Part shown: positions 8,947-17,878 of the stretch, piece after piece
Numbering within the stretch: the stretch's first letter is position 1
Layout: each line of letters opens with the position of its first letter
Source of the DNA: an uncultured Granulosicoccus sp.
GTDB lineage: Bacteria > Pseudomonadota > Gammaproteobacteria > Granulosicoccales > Granulosicoccaceae
Reading direction: 5' to 3'
NCBI GenBank assembly: GCA_947499955.1
Contig: CANMQI010000001.1
Coordinates: 800,864 to 864,863, forward strand
Length of the DNA stretch: 64,000 bases
The notes under the pieces: generated by a model
The model's database searches: none
The model's input: only the letters and a program-made list of their open reading frames with translations
What the model was told of the DNA's origin: nothing
Translations under genes and position numbers: made by a program

Positions 8947-9858
8947 ATGCCACCAGTCGCCACGCCCTGGCGTGCGCGACTGGCGGTAGCCGCTGAGCCG
9001 TGGCTGTATCTGTCCCCGAGTCTGATTCTGATTGCTCTGGTGATGCTGCTGCCACTGGTCATCGGCATCTCCTACGCCTTTCAGGCGATCTCGCTGATGA
9101 ACCCCTTCGACTCTGGCTGGATAGGGTTGCAGAACTTCAGCACCCTGATGGACGATGCCAAGTTCTGGAAGTCGCTGAAGAACACCTTCCACTGGACCCT
9201 GGCATCGGTGGTACTGCAGTTCCTGCTCGGCCTGGGTCTGGCCCTGTTGCTCAACCGTGGTTTTCACGGGCGCAAGCTGGTGCAGGCCCTGGTATTCCTG
9301 CCCTGGGCAGTACCCACGTTCCTCTCCGCACTGACCTGGTCCTGGCTGTTCAATCCGGTCATCGGCCCCATCCCCCACTGGCTGGCAGCCGTGGGCATCC
9401 TGAGTGAGCCGTACAACATACTCTCAGACCCCGACACCGCACTCTGGGGACCGATCATCGCCAATGTGTGGTTCGGCATTCCCTTCTTTGCCATCACTCT
9501 GCTGGCCGCCCTGCAGTCCATCCCCAATGACCTGTATGAAGCTGCTGCCATAGACGGCGCTTCCGCCTGGCAGTGTTTCGTCAAGATCACCCTGCCTTTT
9601 CTGGCACCGATGATCCTGATCACGGTCATGCTCAGAGCGATCTGGGTGGCCAACTTTGCCGACCTGATCTTCGTCATGACAGGCGGTGGCCCGGCCAACT
9701 CCACGCAGATACTCTCGACCTATATCTTCACGACCGCCTTTCGCAAACTCGACTTCGGTTATGCCTCGGCCATCGCCGTTGTCCTGTTGCTGCTGTTATT
9801 GGCCTATGCCGCCTTGTTGCTGCGCCTGCGCAAGAGCCTGAAGATGGTGGATTCATGA
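8947..9858 (+). CDS. Sugar ABC transporter permease, MalF/UgpA type
   Basis: An inner-membrane permease of about 303 residues with six hydrophobic segments. The EAA loop is clear: YEAAAIDGASAWQCFVKITLPFLAP (about 198-222), which docks onto the ATPase. ATG 8947 gives a short basic N-terminus before the first helix; an in-frame GTG at 8905 would add 14 residues and overlap the binding-protein gene by 19 bases, and neither has a strong ribosome binding site. The stop overlaps the next permease gene by 4 bases. Confidence 0.92.
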   Translation: MPPVATPWRARLAVAAEPWLYLSPSLILIALVMLLPLVIGISYAFQAISLMNPFDSGWIGLQNFSTLMDDAKFWKSLKNTFHWTLASVVLQFLLGLGLALLLNRGFHGRKLVQALVFLPWAVPTFLSALTWSWLFNPVIGPIPHWLAAVGILSEPYNILSDPDTALWGPIIANVWFGIPFFAITLLAALQSIPNDLYEAAAIDGASAWQCFVKITLPFLAPMILITVMLRAIWVANFADLIFVMTGGGPANSTQILSTYIFTTAFRKLDFGYASAIAVVLLLLLLAYAALLLRLRKSLKMVDS

Positions 9859-10679
9859 AAACCTTGCTTGCAGGCAGTCGCTATCTGGCGGTAGCCGCCT
9901 ATGTGCTCTTTGCCCTGTTTCCGCTGTACTGGCTGTTGAAGATCGCCATCACACCGGAAAAGCTCATCTACACCCAGGGCACGGCCCTGTGGCCGAGCAG
10001 TGTCACGCTGGACAACTTCCGCTCGGTGATCTTCGCCTCGGATTTCCTGGCCTACTTTCGCAACAGTGTCACTGTCTCTCTGGTCAGCGCAGCACTCACC
10101 ACGGTCATCGCTGCCGCCGCTGGCTATGCCTTTTCCCGATTTCGCTTCAAGGGAAAATCACTGGTGGTCGTGCTGCTGCTGATCACGCAGATGTTCCCCC
10201 TGCTGATGATCATTGCCCCGATCTACAAGATCGTGGCCTCACTGGGCCTGCTCAATACCCTGACCAGTCTGATCGTGGTCTATACCGCCTTCAATATCCC
10301 GTTCGCCACCTTCCTGATGCAGTCCTTCTTCGATGGCATCCCCCGGGATCTGGACGAGGCGGCCATGATGGATGGCTGCACCCGCCTGCAGGCCTTCAGA
10401 AAAGTCATTCTGCCACTGACGCTGCCGGGCCTTGCCGCCACGCTCGGCTTCATCTTCACGGCCGCCTGGAGTGAATTGCTGTTTGCTCTCATGCTGATCA
10501 ACTCCAACGACAGCATGACCTTCCCGGTCGGGCTGCTGACCTTCGTATCCAAGTTTTCCGTCGACTGGGGGCAGATGATGGCCGCCGGCGTACTGGCTCT
10601 GGTCCCCAGCTGCCTGTTTTTCGTCTTCATCCAGCGCTACCTGGTTCAGGGTCTGACCGCTGGTGCCGTCAAAGGTTGA
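9855..10679 (+). CDS. Sugar ABC transporter permease, MalG/UgpE type
   Basis: A 274-residue inner-membrane permease. The family's EAA loop reads LDEAAMMDGCTRLQAFRKVILP (about 167-188), and the C-terminus YLVQGLTAGAVKG is the classic MalG-type ending. The frame is open well upstream, but ATG 9855 overlaps the stop of the previous permease (ATGA) and starts directly before the first membrane helix. It pairs with the preceding gene product to form the translocation channel. Confidence 0.94.
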   Translation: MKTLLAGSRYLAVAAYVLFALFPLYWLLKIAITPEKLIYTQGTALWPSSVTLDNFRSVIFASDFLAYFRNSVTVSLVSAALTTVIAAAAGYAFSRFRFKGKSLVVVLLLITQMFPLLMIIAPIYKIVASLGLLNTLTSLIVVYTAFNIPFATFLMQSFFDGIPRDLDEAAMMDGCTRLQAFRKVILPLTLPGLAATLGFIFTAAWSELLFALMLINSNDSMTFPVGLLTFVSKFSVDWGQMMAAGVLALVPSCLFFVFIQRYLVQGLTAGAVKG

Positions 10680-10688
10680 GAACTGCTC

Positions 10689-11723
10689 ATGGCCCGTATC
10701 GATATAGACAGCCTGTACAAGCGCTTCGGTGCAGAAACCGTCATCAACGACGTCAACCTGTCATTTGAAGAAGGTGATTTCATTGTGCTGGTGGGCCCAT
10801 CCGGTTGTGGCAAGTCCACCCTGCTGCGCATGATTGCCGGACTGGAGAGCATCTCGGCCGGTGAGATCCGCATGGACGGCAAACGCATGAACGAGCTGCC
10901 GCCACGTGACCGTGACATCGCCATGGTGTTCCAGTCCTATGCGCTCTACCCGCATATGGATGTGGCTCGCAATATGGGTTTCAGCATGGAAATACAAGGC
11001 AGGCCCGAAGAGGAGAAGCGCAGCAAGATCGAACAGGCGGCCGAGGTACTGGGTCTGAACCGTCTTTTGCAGCGACTGCCTCGTGCACTCTCTGGTGGGC
11101 AGCGTCAGCGTGTTGCCATGGGGCGTGCCATCGTGCGAGATCCGAGTGCCTTCCTGTTCGATGAGCCGCTGTCGAACCTGGATGCGGCACTGCGTGTGGA
11201 AATGCGTCTGGAAATCGCGCGGCTGCATCAGCAACTGGGGACCACCATGGTATATGTCACCCATGATCAGGTCGAAGCACTGACACTGGCCGACCGCATT
11301 GTCGTGCTCGACGGCGGCGTCGTGCAGCAGGTCGGCACGCCCATGGAACTCTACGAGTCTCCGGCCAATCTGTTCGTGGCACGCTTCATCGGTTCACCCA
11401 CCATGAACCTGATGGATATCAAGGTGCTGGCGCAACCACTGGGCGAGCAGGCGTTTCTGTCCGAGGCCAGTCAGCTGGGTATTCGGCCTGAACACCTGAC
11501 ACCAGTCGACGCTGGCGAAGGACATCTACAGGGTAGGGTCGAGGTGGTTGAACGGCTGGGGGCAGATTCCTTCATCTATGCCCAGGTACCCGGTGCCGGT
11601 CGCCTGCTCTGCCGCAGCAAGGGTAATACAAGCCTGAAACCGGGTGTCCCACTGGGACTGCATCTCGATCTGCCACATCTGCATGGCTTTGATGAGCAGG
11701 GACAGTCGCTGCGACACGCTTAG
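10689..11723 (+). CDS. Sugar ABC transporter ATP-binding protein, MalK/UgpC type
   Basis: A 344-residue ATPase with Walker A GPSGCGKST (about 37-45), Q-loop MVFQSYALYPH (about 79-89), signature LSGGQRQRVAMGRAI (about 134-148), Walker B FLFDEPLSNLDA (about 154-165) and switch His in YVTHDQVEAL. The C-terminal 110 residues form a TOBE regulatory domain (IGIRPEHL-type segment IRPEHLTPVDAGEG), as in MalK/UgpC proteins that energise carbohydrate import. It completes the transporter; its stop codon lies in the loop of a long hairpin. Confidence 0.94.
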   Translation: MARIDIDSLYKRFGAETVINDVNLSFEEGDFIVLVGPSGCGKSTLLRMIAGLESISAGEIRMDGKRMNELPPRDRDIAMVFQSYALYPHMDVARNMGFSMEIQGRPEEEKRSKIEQAAEVLGLNRLLQRLPRALSGGQRQRVAMGRAIVRDPSAFLFDEPLSNLDAALRVEMRLEIARLHQQLGTTMVYVTHDQVEALTLADRIVVLDGGVVQQVGTPMELYESPANLFVARFIGSPTMNLMDIKVLAQPLGEQAFLSEASQLGIRPEHLTPVDAGEGHLQGRVEVVERLGADSFIYAQVPGAGRLLCRSKGNTSLKPGVPLGLHLDLPHLHGFDEQGQSLRHA

Positions 11724-11741
11724 CGCGCATCGCAGCGACTG
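11703..11741. terminator. 12-bp stem hairpin across the ATPase stop codon
   Basis: CAGTCGCTGCGA (11703-11714) pairs perfectly with TCGCAGCGACTG (11730-11741) across a 15-base loop that contains the TAG stop (11721-11723). It lies at the junction of two convergent genes (the nitroreductase stop is at 11753). There is no T-tract, so this may be a bidirectional termination or RNA-stability element rather than a textbook intrinsic terminator. Confidence 0.5.
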
Positions 11742-11752
11742 GCAGAAACGCC

Positions 11753-12505
11753 TCAGCGCATCGTGAATCCACGATCCGCCAGAAAGCTGCGCATATGCGG
11801 CCGTGATTCCTTGCCGACCAGCGCCTTCATTTCCCGGCTCCAGTTGCTGTCCTTGTTGCCACCGGTGCGCGACTGGTAGTACTGCGACAGGGCCTCATCG
11901 TAGGCTGCCACGTGTGCGGACTGCGATTCGGTATCGTAGACTTCCTGCATCAGCACCGCATCCACCGCCAGGCGCGGCTTGACCTCCGGATCCTGCGCCG
12001 GATAGCCCAGGCACAGTCCGAATACCGGATACACCTGCTCGGGCAGACCCAGCAGCTTGGCAACCTCGGCCGGGTTGTTGCGCAGGCCTCCGATGTAGCA
12101 GATACCCAGGCCCAGAGACTCGGCAGCAATCACCGCAGTCTGCGCCGACAAGGCAACATCGATGGTGGCAATCATGAAATGCTCGGTCATGCCCGGTTCG
12201 AACTCACCGCCCTGGGAGGCACAGGCCGCAGCCGGCCGATGCAGATCGGCGCAATACACGAGAAATGCCCCGGCACTGGCGACATAGGCCTGGCCACCGG
12301 CCAGTTCAGCCAGACGCTGGCGTTTTTCAGGTGATTTCACCTGAATGACGCTGACCGCCTGCACATTGCTGGACGTTGCCGCCGCCTGGCCACAGGCCAC
12401 GATCTCGCGTACCACATCGTCCTCGACGACACGATCCTCGAACTTGCGAATCGAACGATGGGCATGCAACAGATCGATGACAGGATTGCTTTCAGTTTTG
12501 TTCAT
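11753..12505 (-). CDS. NfsA-type NADPH nitroreductase / FMN reductase
   Basis: A 250-residue flavoprotein of the nitroreductase family. The FMN-phosphate motif HRSIRKFEDRVVEDDVV (about 16-32) is at the N-terminus. AATSSNVQAVSVIQV, the central AESLGLGICYIGGLRNNP (about 130-147) and FGLCLGYPAQDPEVKPRL (about 163-180) match the NfsA/FRP subgroup, which reduces quinones, nitro compounds or free flavin with NADPH. It is the last gene of a six-gene minus-strand run, 5 bases after the aldo-keto reductase gene. The physiological substrate is uncertain. Confidence 0.88.
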   Translation of the reverse strand: MNKTESNPVIDLLHAHRSIRKFEDRVVEDDVVREIVACGQAAATSSNVQAVSVIQVKSPEKRQRLAELAGGQAYVASAGAFLVYCADLHRPAAACASQGGEFEPGMTEHFMIATIDVALSAQTAVIAAESLGLGICYIGGLRNNPAEVAKLLGLPEQVYPVFGLCLGYPAQDPEVKPRLAVDAVLMQEVYDTESQSAHVAAYDEALSQYYQSRTGGNKDSNWSREMKALVGKESRPHMRSFLADRGFTMR

Positions 12506-12510
12506 GGGAC

Positions 12511-13554
12511 TTACATGGGTACCGGGTGATCAAGATAAATGGCATGGATACCCGCCCTGAGCTCATCGCTGAGCTCGAGTGAGGCTGCCGCAAGGTTGTT
12601 GCGAAGCTGCTCCATGGTGGTTGCGCCAATGATGGTGGATGTCATGAACGGTCGTGCCATGCAGAAGGCCAGTGCCATCTGCGAGGGGTCAAGACCATGC
12701 TCACGTGCCAGCGCCACATAGCGGTTGCAGACCACTGCACTGCGCTCGTTGTAACGACCGCCCAGCGCATCATTCATGCTGCGACGAGAACCTTCAGGTA
12801 CATCACCGTCACTGTATTTGCCGCTCAGCATGCCGGCTGCCAGGGGTGAATAGGTCAGCAGTCCGACGTTTTCGTGATGCGACAGTTCCGCCATGTCCAG
12901 ATCGAACAGGCGATTCATCAGATTGTATTCATTCTGGATGCTGACCACGCGTGGCAGATTCTCACTCTCGGCAATGCGCAGGTACTGCGCGGTACCCCAG
13001 GCACTTTCATTCGACAGACCGACATGCAGAATACGACCGGCCTTGACCTGCGCATCCAGTTCGCGCAGCACCTCATGCATGTTCTCCAGCACTTCATCGC
13101 TCTGCTGGGCCGTCGGGTCGTAGGTCCAGTTCTGACGAAAGGCATAGCTGCCACGATTCGGCCAGTGCAACTGATAGAGATCGATGCGATCGGTCTGCAG
13201 TCGCTTCAGGCTGCGCTCGACAGACACCCGGATCTTCTCGGGGGTGATGTCCTTGCCGCCGTACATCCACTCCTTGCCCTTGCCCGTCACCTTGGTGGCC
13301 AGCACCATCTGATCACGCTTGCCCGATTGCGCCACCCACTGCCCGATGATGGTTTCGGTATCACCCAGCGTCTCGGCCGTCAACGGCGTGGTGGGATACA
13401 TCTCGGCGGTATCGATGAAATTGACACCATGATCCAGTGCGCAATCGATCTGCTCGGCAGCCTCGGCGAACGTGTTCTGTGTTCCCCAGGTCATGCTGCC
13501 CAGGCAGATCTGACTGACCTGTGTCTCGGTCCGACCCAACGGCAGCATCTTCAT
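12511..13554 (-). CDS. tas: Tas-like NADP(H)-dependent aldo-keto reductase
   Basis: A 347-residue TIM-barrel reductase, very close in length to E. coli Tas (346). The catalytic tetrad is visible: Asp and Tyr in NFIDTAEMYPTTPL, Lys in VLATKVTGKG and His in LYQLHWPNR. The segment between the Tyr and ETIIGQWV, and the loop KDITPEKIRVSVERSL, resemble Tas rather than other families. The ATG at 13554 overlaps the upstream aminotransferase stop (ATGA); a TTG 12 bases further up is open but less likely. Substrate not predictable. Confidence 0.88.
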   Translation of the reverse strand: MKMLPLGRTETQVSQICLGSMTWGTQNTFAEAAEQIDCALDHGVNFIDTAEMYPTTPLTAETLGDTETIIGQWVAQSGKRDQMVLATKVTGKGKEWMYGGKDITPEKIRVSVERSLKRLQTDRIDLYQLHWPNRGSYAFRQNWTYDPTAQQSDEVLENMHEVLRELDAQVKAGRILHVGLSNESAWGTAQYLRIAESENLPRVVSIQNEYNLMNRLFDLDMAELSHHENVGLLTYSPLAAGMLSGKYSDGDVPEGSRRSMNDALGGRYNERSAVVCNRYVALAREHGLDPSQMALAFCMARPFMTSTIIGATTMEQLRNNLAAASLELSDELRAGIHAIYLDHPVPM

Positions 13555-14408
13555 GAGCGAGCCCAATCCATGTAGGCGCTACGCGCCAGTTGCGTGACAG
13601 GACCGATCTCGTATTGCGTGTCATCGAAGGCAATGACCGGTGTGACCTTGGCCAGATTGCCGGTCAGGAAGACTTCATCCGCTGCATGGAAATCCTCGAT
13701 ACGCAATACGCTCTCATGCACCTTGACACCGGCTTCTCGCAGAAGACCCATGATGCGGCGACGCGTGATGCCATCGAGGAAGGTGCCATTGGGGACCGGC
13801 GTGAAGACTTCACCGTCGCGCACCATGAACACATTGCTGGTAGCGGACTCAGCCACATTGCCCAGCGTGTCGCACACCAGTGCGTTGGTGAATCCCTTGC
13901 TGACCGCTTCGCGCATCATGCGGGCATTGTTCGGATACAGGCAGGCAGCCTTGGCGTTGACCGTGGCCACATCCAGCGATGGTCGACGGAACCGGGTGGT
14001 GGTCAGTCTGGCGGCATTGGCCGCCGGCGGCATGGGTATCTCCTGCAGACACAGACAGAAGTCGGTGGAATCCGGGTCGGCAGAGATGAATCCATCCCCA
14101 TACCCGGTCGACCAGTACATGGGGCGGATGTAGATGGCCGCATCCTTGTGAAACTGTGCCAGGCCCTCGTGGACCCGTTCGACAATGGCGTCAGTGGTCA
14201 GTGTCGGATTCATGCCCAGACTCAGGGCCGATTGGTTGACACGCTCACAGTGGGCCTCCAGATCGGGCACGACGCCTTCGAACTGCCGTGCGCCGTCGAA
14301 TACCAGCGTACCCAGCCAGGTGGCATGGTCAGCGGATCGCATGACGGGCACACTTCCCTTTTGCCATTCGCCGCCGTGGAAGGTCAGAATCGGATTGTCG
14401 ATGGACAC
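13551..14408 (-). CDS. Branched-chain amino acid aminotransferase (class IV)
   Basis: A 285-residue fold-type IV PLP enzyme, probably IlvE-like. It transfers amino groups between Leu/Ile/Val and 2-oxoglutarate. Visible blocks are FDGARQFEGVVPDLEAHCERVNQSA (phosphate-loop side), IYIRPMYWSTGYGDGFI, the PLP-lysine segment VNAKAACLYPNNARMM (about 153-168) and LGNVAESATSNVFMV with the later GTFLDGITRRRIM. D-amino-acid or aminodeoxychorismate-lyase relatives share the fold, but length and the RPMYW/TGYGDG blocks favour the branched-chain enzyme. It overlaps the Tas-like gene by 4 bases. Confidence 0.86.
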   Translation of the reverse strand: MSIDNPILTFHGGEWQKGSVPVMRSADHATWLGTLVFDGARQFEGVVPDLEAHCERVNQSALSLGMNPTLTTDAIVERVHEGLAQFHKDAAIYIRPMYWSTGYGDGFISADPDSTDFCLCLQEIPMPPAANAARLTTTRFRRPSLDVATVNAKAACLYPNNARMMREAVSKGFTNALVCDTLGNVAESATSNVFMVRDGEVFTPVPNGTFLDGITRRRIMGLLREAGVKVHESVLRIEDFHAADEVFLTGNLAKVTPVIAFDDTQYEIGPVTQLARSAYMDWARS

Positions 14409-14458
14409 GATGTGTTTTCCTGCAAGAAATGATCAGATAGACATGCTACCGCATCACG

Positions 14459-14995
14459 TCACCGCATGACGATCTGCGCACCCGCTTCAACCCCGTTGCG
14501 CTCGAACCAGCCCTGATTCACTTCCAGTGCAAACTTCGCCGGCGCTCTGGAATCGAACAGCTGGTTGGGGCCGACGTTCATGTCATGAATTTCATTGATG
14601 ACCATGTCTTCAGAGATGAAGGCGATGGACAAGGGGATCAGAGTGTTGCGCATGGTAAAGGTCAACGGCCTTTCCCTTTCGTACACGAACAACATACCCG
14701 CGTTTTCATCCATCGACTTGCGGAAGCTCAGTCCCATATAGCGTTGCTGACTGGAGGCCGCTACCTCGGCCTTCATGAACTTGCCATCGATCAGCAAGCT
14801 GACGCTCGGCAGTGGTGGCTGGGGACTGTCGCCATCGGCTCTGGCAGGCATGTGCGAGGCCACCACCAGGCTCAGCGTTGCCACCAGTGCCACCAGCACC
14901 GTGGTCAGGCGCCACACGACACTGTTGGAACGCGTCCACGGCCGGACAGAAGCAACCTTGATGATGTGATCGTGCCGAAGTGGTGTTTTTCGCAT
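14459..14995 (-). CDS. DUF192 periplasmic protein
   Basis: A 178-residue protein with a basic N-terminus and one hydrophobic segment (about 28-47, ending in ARADGD), consistent with a signal peptide or membrane anchor. The DUF192 domain follows, with the recognisable blocks RYMGLSFRKSMDENAGMLFVY (about 86-106), FTMRNTLIPLSIAFI and the C-terminal ALEVNQGWFERNGV. The biochemical function of DUF192 is not established. It lies 5 bases downstream of aroE in a probable operon. Confidence 0.85.
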   Translation of the reverse strand: MRKTPLRHDHIIKVASVRPWTRSNSVVWRLTTVLVALVATLSLVVASHMPARADGDSPQPPLPSVSLLIDGKFMKAEVAASSQQRYMGLSFRKSMDENAGMLFVYERERPLTFTMRNTLIPLSIAFISEDMVINEIHDMNVGPNQLFDSRAPAKFALEVNQGWFERNGVEAGAQIVMR

Positions 14996-15000
14996 GATTC

Positions 15001-15825
15001 TCAGGATAACAGTTCACGCAGGCGCGGAAAGGCCATGCGGGTCTTGGGGCGAACCCCCTCCCAGATGAGGAAGGACTCGGCGGCCTGCTCGACCAGCATG
15101 CCCAGTCCATTGCAGGCCGTGGCGCCACAGGATTTGCTCCAGCTCATGAAGGGCGTGTCCTGACGACCGTAGGTCATGTCGTAGGCCAGGCTCTGGTGTG
15201 AGGCAATGGAATCCGGTAGCGGTGGCATGCCGCCATTCATGCTGACCGTGGTCGCATTGATGATGACATCGAACACCGCTTCACCCTCCAGCTGCTCGAA
15301 GCCACCGCCACTCACCGGTCCGAGATCGTCGAACAGCGATGCCAGATGCTCGGCCTTGGAGGCGGTACGGTTGGCCACGTGCAGCAAGGCAGGCTTCTTT
15401 GCCAGCAATGGGGCCATGACGCCACGGGCCGCACCACCGGCACCCAGCAACAGGATGCGTTTCGACTCCAGCGGACGACGCTGATTGGCGACGATGTCTG
15501 CCACCAGTCCCAATCCATCAGTGTTGTGTCCGACCCGTTTGCCGTCGCGATGCATGTGAATGGTGTTGACCGAACCGGCACGCTGGGCATTGGCGCTGAG
15601 CCGTTCACACACATCCACCGCCAGTTCCTTGAACGGCGCCGTGACATTGCAGCCTCGTGCCCCGGATTGCTGCCAGTCCAGCACGGTCTGTGCAAAGTTT
15701 TCCGGACTCGCTTCCGTGCGAGTGTAGAGGATCCTGCGTTGTGTCAGCTCACCAAACAGCTGATGCACGACAGGGGACAGACTGTGTGCGATCGGCTGGC
15801 CAATCACTGTATATCGGTTAATCAT
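15001..15825 (-). CDS. aroE: Shikimate dehydrogenase AroE
   Basis: Reduces 3-dehydroshikimate to shikimate with NADPH in aromatic amino acid synthesis. The 274 residues match the family. The shikimate site is seen in VIGQPIAHSLSPVVHQLF (about 6-23), the catalytic Lys in NVTAPFKELAVDV (about 60-72), the Asp in VGHNTDGLG (about 99-107), the NADPH loop in LLLGAGGAARGV (about 125-136) and NATTVSMNGGMPPLP near the C-terminus. It overlaps the upstream membrane-protein gene by 4 bases. Confidence 0.96.
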   Translation of the reverse strand: MINRYTVIGQPIAHSLSPVVHQLFGELTQRRILYTRTEASPENFAQTVLDWQQSGARGCNVTAPFKELAVDVCERLSANAQRAGSVNTIHMHRDGKRVGHNTDGLGLVADIVANQRRPLESKRILLLGAGGAARGVMAPLLAKKPALLHVANRTASKAEHLASLFDDLGPVSGGGFEQLEGEAVFDVIINATTVSMNGGMPPLPDSIASHQSLAYDMTYGRQDTPFMSWSKSCGATACNGLGMLVEQAAESFLIWEGVRPKTRMAFPRLRELLS

Positions 15826-16565
15826 GAATCGTCAGGAAATCTCAGTGCCGTCTTGGACACTCTGTGTTGCAGGAAGAAATACTTGAGTTCATCGAGTCGC
15901 CTCTGCATCAACTGTGGCGTGGCATCCTCCTTGCCCAGGAGGTTGTGGGCAAACTGGAATTGCCCACCGTCACAGCGCCGGTACTCGGTCATCAGCAGTT
16001 CGAGCTCACGCAGACTTGCGCCGGTAATGGTCGGTGATTCGAAGCGATACTGTACCGCTACCGGCGCCAGCGCAACACCACTGGTTTCACAATTCTCGGG
16101 CGCGCTGTAGGATACATCCACGGCGCGTACCGGTGGTGGGGGTTCATCGATACCCAGAGTCTCCTTCAACAGCGTCTGCGCAGCGCTCGGCTTGTCCTCC
16201 TCCAGCCCCACAACCGCCGCGTCCTCCGCCGCCTCTTCATCCCCTGTTTCATACGCAGCGTCCTTGCCCTCTTCGACGCCCTCTTTCACTGTCGGCACGG
16301 ATCTGGGCAAGACCGAGTGGGCATCAATGCGCTCCTCTGTCGTATCGCGCTGCGGTGTCTCTTGTGTCGGTACAGGCGCTACTGCAACGAGTTCCGGTTT
16401 TTTCGCAGACTTCGCCTGACTCTCCTGTTCTCGCGTATGGGCCAGTGACTTGACGTCCAGGGACCCTTTCAGCCTATCCGTCGTGCCCAGAAACTCGGCT
16501 ACCAGGAGATACAGTGCGATACAAACCGCGGCACAGGCAATGAGTGCCTTCGTTATGGGGTTCAT
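15822..16565 (-). CDS. Membrane-anchored protein with degenerate OmpA-like C-terminal domain
   Basis: A 247-residue protein of unknown function. One N-terminal membrane helix (about 5-27) is followed by a long acidic, Pro- and Glu-rich linker (about 30-145). The last 70 residues (LRELELLMTEYRRCDGGQFQ, then QLMQRRLDELKYFF and HRVSKTALRF) have the strand-helix-strand-helix pattern and double Arg of an OmpA C-terminal domain, but the usual Asp of the peptidoglycan site (HTD) is missing. ATG 16565 is chosen because it opens directly onto the membrane segment; the open frame reaches 16634. It heads the operon that contains aroE. Confidence 0.6.
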   Translation of the reverse strand: MNPITKALIACAAVCIALYLLVAEFLGTTDRLKGSLDVKSLAHTREQESQAKSAKKPELVAVAPVPTQETPQRDTTEERIDAHSVLPRSVPTVKEGVEEGKDAAYETGDEEAAEDAAVVGLEEDKPSAAQTLLKETLGIDEPPPPVRAVDVSYSAPENCETSGVALAPVAVQYRFESPTITGASLRELELLMTEYRRCDGGQFQFAHNLLGKEDATPQLMQRRLDELKYFFLQHRVSKTALRFPDDS

Positions 16566-16669
16566 GGAGATCAGCCGGATACCGAAGAAGGTGAAGCATG
16601 CCATTCTGCCGACAAGTCTGTGCCTGACGGGCAAGACAGAAACAAGACAAGTGAACTGATTCAGGCTAA

Positions 16670-17821
<1,152 letters not shown>

Positions 17822-17878
17822 GAATCACCAACCCCACTATCATTGTGTTTTCGACCTGACACAAGACAACCGAGACTC

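Noticed and set aside
7961..9055. 364-residue minus-strand open frame
   Set aside because: It is antisense to the solute-binding protein, which has signal peptide and family motifs.
13590..14432. 280-residue plus-strand open frame
   Set aside because: It is antisense to the branched-chain aminotransferase.
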